Of a stretch of DNA of 51,753 bases, positions 1-7,295 are shown piece after piece. Source of the DNA: Nitrosopumilus sp. UBA526. Its GTDB lineage: Archaea > Thermoproteota > Nitrososphaeria > Nitrososphaerales > Nitrosopumilaceae. Below the pieces are notes generated by a model that worked only from the letters and a program-made list of their open reading frames with translations, was not told where the DNA came from and did not search any database. Position numbers and translations under genes: made by a program. The number at the start of each line of letters is the position of its first letter. Within the stretch, counting starts at the first letter, position 1. The DNA is taken from positions 3,922-55,674 of the forward strand of contig DAXZ01000055.1 in the NCBI GenBank assembly GCA_002506665.1, read 5' to 3'.

Positions 1-305
1 TGTCTCAGTACCCATCTCCGGGCTACTCCTCTCAGAGCCCGTACCTGTAATAGTCTTGGTGGGCCATTACCTCACCAACAAACTGATAGGCCGCAGTCCC
101 ATCCTACGGCGATAAATCATTTGGAACATAAACCATTCCAGGCATAATGTTCTATCGGGCATTATTCTCAGTTTCCCGAGATTATTCCCGTCCATAGGTT
201 AGGTTGACTACGCGTTACTGAGCCGTCTGCCTTGTATTGCTACAATGACTCGCATGGCTTAGTATCAATCCGATAGCAGTCAGGTCCGGCAGGATCAACC
301 GGATT
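1..305 (-). rRNA. rrs: 16S rRNA, 5' end (partial, runs off the left edge)
   Basis: This is the 5' part of the small-subunit rRNA gene, read on the minus strand. The reverse complement begins with the universal archaeal start CCGGTTGATCCTGCCGG (from about 302 downwards) and continues through typical 16S 5'-domain sequence to the window edge. Only about 305 nt of the gene are present, so the rest of the rRNA operon lies to the left. The gene diverges from the aminotransferase at 655. The exact mature 5' end is uncertain by a few bases. Confidence 0.97.
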
Positions 306-410
306 CTGAATTGTTTTTAATTATTGAAAGTACATTTGTACTTTGATTGGAATTGACGGATGCACATAATCTTCACATTTCAGATATTGATCACTTGATC
401 AAATCCTCAT

Positions 411-502
411 TTTTGTATGCGTAACTGGAGGCCCATGAATCACAAAATGGCACATTGCCATACTTCATCACAAGCGCCGCCTATTGCGTTACGTATGCAA
501 AA
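411..502 (-). repeat. Inverted repeat in the rRNA leader
   Basis: Arms TTTTGTATGCGTAAC (411-425) and GTTACGTATGCAAAA (488-502) pair over 15 positions with two G-U pairs, around a 62-base loop. They lie between the probable rRNA promoter (520-530) and the 16S 5' end (305), so the transcript would carry this hairpin near its 5' end. It may be a leader-processing or antitermination structure, or simply a promoter-proximal inverted repeat. The whole stretch 306-654 holds no gene, only the rRNA leader and the two divergent promoters. Confidence 0.5.
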
Positions 503-519
503 GCAAAAGAATGAGGAAT

Positions 520-530
520 CCATATAAACC
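520..530 (-). promoter_or_regulatory. Probable TATA box of the rRNA operon
   Basis: On the minus strand the sequence reads GGTTTATATGG, a good archaeal TATA-like element. Transcription would be expected to start about 26 bp downstream, near 500, giving a leader of about 195 nt before 16S. No competing plus-strand gene starts at the right distance, so I assign it to the rRNA operon. Confidence 0.45.
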
Positions 531-654
531 ATGCGTGAAATTGTGCCTGATCGGTCAAAATATTGTAAAAATTACACATCTTGTCATGTCGGTTTTTTTT
601 TATCAAAGTGAGCAGGATTGTCAATAGTTAAAATGGCAGATTCTTTTTTGAAGA

Positions 655-1989
655 TTGCTTTTGGGAAACTACCTATCAGAATACAAAGAAAAGACAAAGA
701 CGTCGGCTAAGATATTTGCAAAGTCATCTAGACTTCATGTAAATGGCGTCTCGCACAACATAAGATTTTACGAGCCGTATCCGTTTGTCGTAAGATCATC
801 TGAGAGGGCAGACCTTGTGGATGTCGATGATAACCGATACACGGACTATTGGATGGGTCACTGGTCTCTGATATTAGGACATGCTCAAAGAGATATCAGA
901 GAGGCTCTGCAAGAACAGATCAAAGACGGCTGGATGTATGGAGCAGTAAATGAGCAGACAGTAAAACTATCAGAGATGATCGCAAAGGCAGTTCCTGTTG
1001 CCGAGAAGATTCGTTATGTCACGTCTGGAACAGAGGCCGCGATGTATGCAGTCAGGTTGGCACGCGCAGTTACAAGAAGAGAGATAATCGCAAAGGTTGA
1101 TGGGGGGTGGCATGGATATACATCAGATCTTCTAAAGAGTGTAAACTGGCCATTTACAGAGTCAGAAAGCAGTGGAATGATTAATGAAGAAAAGATTGTT
1201 TCAATTCCATACAATGATTTGGAGGGCTCTGTTGAGATTCTAAAAAAGCATTCTAAAAATCTGGCAGGTGTCATAATCGAGCCCGTACTTGGAGGTGGCG
1301 GATGTATTCCTGCAACACAAGAGTATCTCAGGGGGATTCAAGAGTTTGTCCACAAGAACGAGTCATTATTTATTTTAGATGAGATCGTTACAGGATTCAG
1401 ATTCAGATACGGATGCCTTTATCCAACAATGAGACTAGACCCGGACATTGTCATACTAGGAAAGATTGTCGGAGGTGGAATGGCAATCGGTGTGATGTGT
1501 GGCAAGAGAGAGGTAATGCAAAAAGCAGATACTGAAAAAAAGAACAGGGCCGAGCGCGCCTATGTTGGAGGGGGTACCTTCTCTGCAAACCCGGCATCGA
1601 TGGCGGCAGGATTTGCGACGCTTTGTATTTTAAAATCAAAAAAATCAGTATACTCAAAGATAAACTCGCTAGGAGATTTTGCCAGAAGGGAGATCACAAA
1701 GGCGTTTGATGGCAGAGTAAAGATAACAGGCAAGGGGTCACTGTTTATGACCCATTTCCCAAAAGGGGATGCCGAGATCACAAACTCTGCACAGGTAGCA
1801 AGATGTGATTCCCAGATGCTTGGAAGATATCATTTCAAGATGATCGCACATGACGGGATATTCCTTCTGCCCGGCAAGCTTGGCGCCATATCTTATGCGC
1901 ATACGAAAAAGGACATAGAGAGAATGGTCAAGGCATCTGAGAACTTTGGGAGCTCAGACATGGAGGATGCCGTCCCTCCAAGAGACTAG
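655..1989 (+). CDS. Glutamate-1-semialdehyde 2,1-aminomutase paralogue (class III aminotransferase)
   Basis: This is a fold-type I PLP enzyme of the GSAM family, 444 aa. Visible motifs are the N-terminal FYEPYPFV stretch, SGTEAAM near residue 124 (phosphate binding), DEIVTGFR near 242 (the Asp that pairs with PLP), and the Schiff-base lysine in ILGKIVGGGM at about K270. The family converts glutamate-1-semialdehyde to 5-aminolevulinate, but a second, more conventional hemL sits inside the haem cluster at 13.4 kb, so this copy may act on another substrate. No ATG lies in frame after the TGA at 649, so TTG at 655 (or 661) is the start. It diverges from 16S rRNA, an arrangement I recall from other thaumarchaea. 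The gene looks intact. Confidence 0.9.
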   Translation: MLLGNYLSEYKEKTKTSAKIFAKSSRLHVNGVSHNIRFYEPYPFVVRSSERADLVDVDDNRYTDYWMGHWSLILGHAQRDIREALQEQIKDGWMYGAVNEQTVKLSEMIAKAVPVAEKIRYVTSGTEAAMYAVRLARAVTRREIIAKVDGGWHGYTSDLLKSVNWPFTESESSGMINEEKIVSIPYNDLEGSVEILKKHSKNLAGVIIEPVLGGGGCIPATQEYLRGIQEFVHKNESLFILDEIVTGFRFRYGCLYPTMRLDPDIVILGKIVGGGMAIGVMCGKREVMQKADTEKKNRAERAYVGGGTFSANPASMAAGFATLCILKSKKSVYSKINSLGDFARREITKAFDGRVKITGKGSLFMTHFPKGDAEITNSAQVARCDSQMLGRYHFKMIAHDGIFLLPGKLGAISYAHTKKDIERMVKASENFGSSDMEDAVPPRD

Positions 1990-2310
1990 GCGATTAAAGA
2001 TACTCACATAGTCTTTGGATTTTATGGTGATATGAACATGGGCAGACAAGCCATCAAACTTGGCCTCAAATATTATGGTACACTCGTGTTTGAAGAAGGG
2101 TACTGAGACGCCGATCTTTTGGAGGGTATGAAATTCAAAGTTTTCAATCCGAACGGTTTTTTCTCTGATGCTTACTTGTTTTTGTCCCTTGTTTTGGTTT
2201 ATGCGCTCATCAAGTGACTTTGATACAGAGTCATTCCATGCAGGAGAATCCTGTGGCCATCGATGAATGTGAATCTTGTCAGCCAGATATGTCAGCTCAA
2301 CTGCAGGCAA
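1954..2310 (-). CDS. Hypothetical protein, 118 aa
   Basis: I do not recognise a family. The protein has a charged middle and a C-terminal half rich in alternating hydrophobic residues (CTIIFEAKFDGLSAHVHITI), which suggests a small beta-sheet domain. The start is TTG at 2310, since no ATG is in frame. Its 3' end overlaps the convergent aminotransferase gene by 36 bp. The sensible amino-acid composition argues that it is real, but no function can be given. Confidence 0.6.
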   Translation of the reverse strand: MPAVELTYLADKIHIHRWPQDSPAWNDSVSKSLDERINQNKGQKQVSIREKTVRIENFEFHTLQKIGVSVPFFKHECTIIFEAKFDGLSAHVHITIKSKDYVSIFNRLVSWRDGILHV

Positions 2311-2398
2311 TGCTCAAGATGTGTATCAGATTCAAATTAAGCGTATCGTATATTGATAGAATAGCTTGATTTTTTAGAGATTAAAATTCCAGAATATC

Positions 2399-2509
2399 AT
2401 GACAAAGAAGAAAGAGGCATATGCCACAGATGACCCCACAGATACGTCTGCTAGGAAACAAGAAGAGATGGCAAAAGAGGCAATAAAGAAATTCAAATCA
2501 TTGGGGTAA
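2399..2509 (+). CDS. Small charged protein, 36 aa
   Basis: A short frame starts MTKKKEAYATDDPTDTSAR and ends in a lysine-rich amphipathic stretch (MAKEAIKKFKSLG). The N-terminal half is acidic and polar and the C-terminal half could form a helix. An AT-rich stretch (TTGATTTTTTAGAGATTAAA) lies a suitable distance upstream for a promoter. It stands alone between a minus-strand hypothetical gene and the TPR gene. No family is recognised. Confidence 0.5.
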   Translation: MTKKKEAYATDDPTDTSARKQEEMAKEAIKKFKSLG

Positions 2510-2610
2510 CCATCGCAATGTACACAGGGATTATGTATAGCAGACACAAGCAAAAATATGAGGGGTTTACAAGCTAAACTTTCATTAGCAGTACCTGTCT
2601 TTGAGATATC

Positions 2611-3432
2611 ATGGGGTTGTTTGGTTCTAAAGTGAATGTAGAGGATTTGTTGTATAATGCAATGTCCCTAATGGAGCAGAGACAGTCAAAGGGGGCCATC
2701 GCACTGTTCAACCAGGTTCTAAAACAAGACCCCAAAAACACGCAGGCGCTCTTTAACAAGGGTCTGGCACTCAATCAGGTAAAAAAATACAGTGATGCAA
2801 TCACGTGTTTTGATATTTTGTTGGAGATTGATTCAAAGGATTCGCAAGCTTGGAACAACCGGGGGATAGCAATGGCAGAAAACGGCAACATACAGGTAGC
2901 CGCAGAATGCTATGACAAGGCAATAGAGGCAGACCCAAAAAACGCGGCATCATACTTTAACAAAGGTGTTCTGCTAGACAAGCTGCAAGAGAGTGAGGAG
3001 GCACTCCAAATATTAGACAAGGCAATTACAATCGAGCCAAGAAAGCCAAATGCGTTGTTTTACAAGGGAATAATTCTAGGCAAGCTAAAGAGACATGAGG
3101 AATCTTTGAACTGTTTTGAAGGAGTATGCAAGAACAATCCAAGTCACATGGATGCGTTTTTTCACAAGGGAATTGAGCTGGCGGAATTAGACAAGCATAA
3201 AAGAGCAGTCGATATTTTTGACAAGCTTTTATCAAAACACAAGGACAATGCAAATATCATCTATGCCAAATCAAGGAGTAAGGCGGCGTTGGGAAATTAT
3301 GCCGAATCATTAGAACTGCTAAGACAGGCAGTTTCCAAGAATCCCAAAACGATCAGAGGCTGGGCAAAAGAAGAGCCAATCTTTGATAAACTGCATACAA
3401 ATGATCAGTTTAGGAGATTGGTGAAACTATAG
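2611..3432 (+). CDS. TPR-repeat protein, 273 aa
   Basis: The protein is built almost wholly of tetratricopeptide repeats. About seven 34-residue units follow residue 10, with the standard pattern of small residues (ALFNKGLAL, AWNNRGIAM, SYFNKGVLL, ALFYKGIIL, AFFHKGIEL). It ends with a capping motif of the type EPIFDKLHTNDQFRRL that often closes TPR solenoids. There is no signal peptide or membrane segment, so it should be a cytosolic scaffold for protein-protein contacts. Partners cannot be inferred because the neighbours are unrelated and spaced well apart. Confidence 0.9.
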   Translation: MGLFGSKVNVEDLLYNAMSLMEQRQSKGAIALFNQVLKQDPKNTQALFNKGLALNQVKKYSDAITCFDILLEIDSKDSQAWNNRGIAMAENGNIQVAAECYDKAIEADPKNAASYFNKGVLLDKLQESEEALQILDKAITIEPRKPNALFYKGIILGKLKRHEESLNCFEGVCKNNPSHMDAFFHKGIELAELDKHKRAVDIFDKLLSKHKDNANIIYAKSRSKAALGNYAESLELLRQAVSKNPKTIRGWAKEEPIFDKLHTNDQFRRLVKL

Positions 3433-3640
3433 GTTTGTCTAAAGGTGTATTATAGTCTCTTCAGAGTCTAGAATGCCAGTCATGCGATAGGGGTTTATTT
3501 AAATCACTTATAACGGCTTTTCCAGACGGCTAAATTCTATTGTGCATACCACTAGAACCTTATCCATGTCTACCTACCATATTATGCAATATAGCCGTCC
3601 ACAGATCCATTTAAGAATAACAAGGAATAGACAATAGGTA

Positions 3641-4048
3641 ATGTCTGAAGAAGGAGATGAATGGAATTCATTATGGCAAGAGTATACAAAATCGCTGGAG
3701 AATTGGAGAACCCTTTTTGAGCAGATTCAAAAGGCAAGCAATGAGATGCAAGCAAAGTTCAACGAGGTCTGGGACAAGGCGGCAGGCGAGTCTAGTACCG
3801 AGACCATGAAGACGTTTGGAGAGAATTGGCAAAAGGCACTCAATGAGGCCGGATTGAATTCATTCAAAGAGTTTTCAGAGACCTGGCAAAAGGCACTCAA
3901 TGATACCAGTACATCTGCCTTCAAAGAATTTGCCGAGGATTGGCAAAAAACACTCAGACTATCAGGACTAGAACAGATGAGCGCATATGGCGAGATGATG
4001 AAAAAGTTTGCCGAGACGTGGACTCTGATGTGGCCAAAATCCCGATAA
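3641..4048 (+). CDS. Tryptophan-periodic repeat protein, 135 aa (phasin/PhaE-like?)
   Basis: This soluble helical protein has a strict 19-residue period. Units open with WDKAAGESS, WQKALNEAG, WQKALNDTS and WQKTLRLSG, and each of the first three contains a Phe-(Lys/Gly)-Glu segment before the next Trp. The DNA shows the same duplication: TGGCAAAAGGCACTCAATGA occurs twice, 57 bp apart. The N-terminus (EEGDEWNSLWQEYTKSLENW) and overall character resemble phasins or PhaE-type polyhydroxyalkanoate synthase subunits, which are known in some thaumarchaea, but that is an analogy. No phaC lies nearby. The gene is monocistronic. It is confidently coding, with the function uncertain. Confidence 0.8.
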   Translation: MSEEGDEWNSLWQEYTKSLENWRTLFEQIQKASNEMQAKFNEVWDKAAGESSTETMKTFGENWQKALNEAGLNSFKEFSETWQKALNDTSTSAFKEFAEDWQKTLRLSGLEQMSAYGEMMKKFAETWTLMWPKSR

Positions 4049-4162
4049 TTACCCAAGCCTGCTTTGTTCATAAATACAATCCATACACACACTATTCCCT
4101 TATGCGTGATCTTTGTCTGTCAAGTAATTTAACCCCATTGATAGAAATTTCTGATATTTGGT

Positions 4163-4642
4163 ATGATAAGCAAATCATTTGACGGTATCAACATGTCCGT
4201 AAAACTTGAAGGAATGCCTGAGAATCTAGCAACAGCAGATACCTTTACTGGAAAAAAAGTCATAGACAGGGAAGGAATAGAGTATGGCAAGGTAAAACAT
4301 ATTCACATCAACCAAGACACACTAGCAGTAAACGGCGTGACAATCCATCAAGGATTCCGCAGAGATTATTTTTTGTCAGAGGAGTACATTGACAAGTTTT
4401 CTGAAAAGACACTGCTACTTAGCAGACCCCCGGTTAGAACAGGAATACCGGTGACAGATATTGATAGTTGTAAAATTGGCAAGGTAAAACGGCTACACAA
4501 AAACCCAGATACTAACGAGCTTGAGACCATAGAGGTCAGCGACGGTTTGATGCATTCAAAGACACTATCAAAGTCTGAGATCTGGGGAGTGGGGGAGAAG
4601 GTCATTTTGAGAATGACCAAAAAAGAGTTCAAGAAACTCTGA
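4163..4642 (+). CDS. Tandem PRC-barrel protein, 159 aa
   Basis: Two PRC-barrel-like halves are visible. The first (about residues 28-88) holds GKKVIDREGIEYGKVKHIHI and the second (about 92-155) holds GIPVTDIDSCKIGKVKRLHK. PRC barrels are small beta folds found in RNA-processing, photosynthetic and signalling proteins. In archaea they are usually stand-alone and uncharacterised. The start may be ATG 4163 or the internal ATG 4193 (MSVKLEG). There are no membrane segments. The gene converges on the small zinc-ribbon gene at 4666. Confidence 0.8.
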   Translation: MISKSFDGINMSVKLEGMPENLATADTFTGKKVIDREGIEYGKVKHIHINQDTLAVNGVTIHQGFRRDYFLSEEYIDKFSEKTLLLSRPPVRTGIPVTDIDSCKIGKVKRLHKNPDTNELETIEVSDGLMHSKTLSKSEIWGVGEKVILRMTKKEFKKL

Positions 4643-4665
4643 TGATCTCCTAGTATTCACAATTA

Positions 4666-4764
4666 TCAGTCGGTTCTTTTTGAGCAGGCCTCGCAGACAG
4701 GAATCCCATCTAGGACTGTTACTGTTACATTTGACGAGTGACATTTTTGACACAATCCTTGCAT
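4666..4764 (-). CDS. Small zinc-ribbon protein, 32 aa
   Basis: A very short frame starts MQGLCQKCHSS and ends GIPVCEACSKRTD, with two CxxC knuckles (C5/C8 and C24/C27) and a 15-residue beta-like linker, a complete four-Cys zinc ribbon. A TTTAAA box lies at about 4786-4796, some 27 bp before the ATG, so the gene is probably leaderless. It converges on the PRC-barrel gene with a 23-bp gap. Small ribbons of this sort bind nucleic acid or protein partners. The specific role is unknown. Confidence 0.65.
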   Translation of the reverse strand: MQGLCQKCHSSNVTVTVLDGIPVCEACSKRTD

Positions 4765-5031
4765 GTCTGAAACTCGTTATTTGGTCTTTAAATTTTTTAT
4801 GCGGATCGGATTTTTGGCCTATTGTACAGAAATTAGGTCGCACTAAGTTTAGGTGTCATACAAAGGAATACTTTGCTCTTTATCAATCAAGAAAATCAAT
4901 AGTAACACGACTTGCGGCATATGTATGGAATCAACCAATGCCGGCCGCGGGGTAAAAAGACATCCATCTTAGATGAAGGTAACGCAGAGACGTTATCAAT
5001 ATGTGGGGTTTCGCAGAACCAGCAATCATAC

Positions 5032-5166
5032 ATGACATCTGTATACGTGAAATATTACAACGATGAGAGACTGCATGGCTCATTAGACACAGATGATTCT
5101 GATACTAGCATTTGGACGCAGAAAGTCCACAGATGCGATCAGAAAAAGCAGCCCAAATATGACTAG
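5032..5166 (+). pseudogene. Transposase C-terminal relic (DDE/integrase-core type)
   Basis: The 44-residue frame from 5032 contains YVKYYNDERLHGSLD followed by IWTQKVHR. This resembles the last part of IS3/rve-type transposases, where a Tyr-Asn-x-x-Arg-x-His-x-x-Leu block follows the catalytic Glu. The rest of a transposase is missing upstream: 4765-5031 has only short frames without a recognisable DDE core, and no terminal repeats were found. The frame ends at TAG 5164-5166. From 5167 to 5400 I see nothing. It is most likely a dead fragment. Confidence 0.45.
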
Positions 5167-5400
5167 GCGAAATCATTTTCGTACACTACATAATATTCTC
5201 ATGCATAATAATTAGAAACGTATACAACAACAGAATTTTGTTGATACTGATGAACCCAATATCCATCACAAATTAGACAATAAAAGATCTAAACATATTG
5301 TCCTTAGTTCTTCCCGTGGTCTGCCACACTTGGAGGGTAGATTGGCGTAATTTGGAGACGATGTATAAAATCTGCCTTGATGACACTTAGCAATTTATAA

Positions 5401-6420
5401 TTGACATCTGTGATTAATGTATTGTATTCGATAGAGACGAGATCACTTGTCAAATCATTTGGAAGCACGATTGCCGTAAATAATGTCTCATTTACAGTAA
5501 AGGAAGGGGAGATATTTGGTTTTCTAGGACCCAACGGTGCCGGCAAGAGTACTACCATGATGATTCTAACTACCCTGCTAAAGCCAACATCAGGCAAAGC
5601 TCTTATCTCTGGATTTGATGTGACTGAAAACCCAAAACAGGCCAGAGAGAGTATAGGATATGTCCAGCAAGAATCAACTGTGGATGAATATCTCACAGGA
5701 AGGGAGAATCTCATACTGCAGGCAAAGCTAAACCATATTCCAAAAAAAATGATCAAGGAAAGAATTGATGATATTCTAGAACTAATCGAGCTTGTAGAGA
5801 AGCAAGATGATGCAGTTGTTACATATTCAGGAGGCATGAGAAAGAGGCTTGATATTGCAGGGGGGCTGCTACACAGGCCAAAGGTACTATTCCTTGATGA
5901 GCCCACAGTCGGATTAGACATTCAGACCCGCAGAAAGATTTGGGAATATATCAAAAAGATTCATGTCGAGTTTGGCATGACCATCTTTGTATCCACACAC
6001 TATATGGAAGAAGCAGACAAGCTGTGTGACAGGGTAGGAATTATCGACGGTGGAGAGATTCAGATAATAGACTCGCCTGAGAGGATGAAAAATGCGATGG
6101 GCAACGAGGTCATCTCCATCACAGTTAGTGAGGACAAAGACCACGGCTTGTTTGTGTCCAGAGTCAGAGAACTAGAGGGAATAAAAAAGATTAACGAGGA
6201 GGGCCCCAAGCTGACTCTTTTTGCATCTGATGGAGCTCTGATGATTCCAAAGATATTTCAGATATCAGCAGGACTTGGAATCAAGATAGTATCCATATCC
6301 CTAACACAGCCTACACTTGATGATGTCTTTATCTCATATACAGGACACGAGATTAAAGACGATGATTCGGGATTCAACAAGAGTCGTGAGCATGCAAAGA
6401 TGAAGAGGTTGCGTGCATGA
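5401..6420 (+). CDS. ABC transporter ATP-binding subunit (DrrA-like)
   Basis: This is a cytoplasmic ATPase that drives an ABC-2 exporter, 339 aa. Walker A is GPNGAGKST (about residues 43-51), followed by the Q-loop YVQQ, the signature YSGGMRKR, Walker B VLFLDEPTVGLD and the switch His in FVSTHYMEE. The C-terminal extension (EVISITVSEDK to QPTLDDVFI) is typical of DrrA/NatA/CcmA-type subunits. TTG 5401 is the furthest start; GTG 5410 or TTG 5422 are alternatives, and no ATG is available before the core. It overlaps the permease gene by 4 bp (ATGA), so the two form one transporter. Substrate unknown. Confidence 0.92.
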   Translation: MTSVINVLYSIETRSLVKSFGSTIAVNNVSFTVKEGEIFGFLGPNGAGKSTTMMILTTLLKPTSGKALISGFDVTENPKQARESIGYVQQESTVDEYLTGRENLILQAKLNHIPKKMIKERIDDILELIELVEKQDDAVVTYSGGMRKRLDIAGGLLHRPKVLFLDEPTVGLDIQTRRKIWEYIKKIHVEFGMTIFVSTHYMEEADKLCDRVGIIDGGEIQIIDSPERMKNAMGNEVISITVSEDKDHGLFVSRVRELEGIKKINEEGPKLTLFASDGALMIPKIFQISAGLGIKIVSISLTQPTLDDVFISYTGHEIKDDDSGFNKSREHAKMKRLRA

Positions 6421-7202
6421 ACAGCCTGCTTTATGATACCCATACAATCTTTTGGAGGGAGATAAAGAGATACAAAAAATCCCGTAGCGGAGTCCTTATC
6501 AGACTGATTCAGCCTGCCATTTGGATCATAGTTATAGGAAATACGTTTTCTGGAACCCAGCCCCTAATCGAGGCGGCAGGATTTGATGGCGAGTATATCG
6601 AGTTTATGGCACCAGGTGTCATCATTCTTACTGCAATATTTACCAGCATATTTGGAGGCGTCAATACCTTGTGGGATAGACGGTATGGCTTTATGAACAA
6701 AGCACTGTCCTCGCCTATATCTCGCTGTGCAATTGCGTTGGGAAAGATGTCTGCAATATCCCTGATTGCCGCATTACAGGCCAGTCTGATTGTAGGAATT
6801 GCCTTGGCCATCGGTGTTAATTTTCCCAACCCCATAATGATAATTCCAATCATGGGCATAGTCATCTTGTTTTCATTGGGATTCTCAGGAATCTCCGTAA
6901 TAGTTGCAGCTACTGCAAAGTCACAGGAGACCTTTTGGGGTGTGATCAACTTTCTTGGAATGCCACTATTCATGCTAAGTCCAGCATTGTTCCCACTAGA
7001 ACTGTTGCCTGACTGGCTTGCCGTAATTGCAAAACTAAACCCGGTAACCTATACTATCTTGCTAGTCAGAGAGTTAATGACCGGGGCCTCTGAAAGTGGA
7101 ATTCCCATAGTTTTAAGCGTGGTCGTTTTGGTGTCATTTGTGCTTGTAATGGTTGCGCTTGCAAGCTATGTGTTTACACGTGAGGTAAACAAGCCATTTT
7201 GA
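6417..7202 (+). CDS. ABC-2 type transporter permease
   Basis: An integral membrane protein of 261 aa with about six hydrophobic helices (for example WIIVIGNTFSG, IILTAIFTSIFGGV, IMIIPIMGIVILFSLGF and VLSVVVLVSFVLVMVAL). It has the ABC-2 permease hallmark of a charged N-terminus (TIFWREIKRYKKSR), which contacts the ATPase, and an NPVTY segment near the end. Its start codon overlaps the stop of the upstream ATPase, implying translational coupling. Together they probably export a drug-like compound, lipid or polysaccharide, but the sequence does not say which. Confidence 0.9.
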   Translation: MNSLLYDTHTIFWREIKRYKKSRSGVLIRLIQPAIWIIVIGNTFSGTQPLIEAAGFDGEYIEFMAPGVIILTAIFTSIFGGVNTLWDRRYGFMNKALSSPISRCAIALGKMSAISLIAALQASLIVGIALAIGVNFPNPIMIIPIMGIVILFSLGFSGISVIVAATAKSQETFWGVINFLGMPLFMLSPALFPLELLPDWLAVIAKLNPVTYTILLVRELMTGASESGIPIVLSVVVLVSFVLVMVALASYVFTREVNKPF

Positions 7203-7295
7203 GATAAAATTGACAATAATTGTAAAATTATCTAACTCTGGTTATGTTTCTCTGATTTTGTCACACATTGATTGTTGAATCTGATACCTGTAATC

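Noticed and set aside
1954..1989. 36-bp gene overlap as evidence that the 118-aa hypothetical is false
   Set aside because: Convergent 3' overlaps of this size occur several times in the window between clear genes, so overlap alone is not disqualifying.
4680..4955. Plus-strand 91-codon frame
   Set aside because: It is antisense to the small zinc-ribbon gene and lacks any coherent motif.
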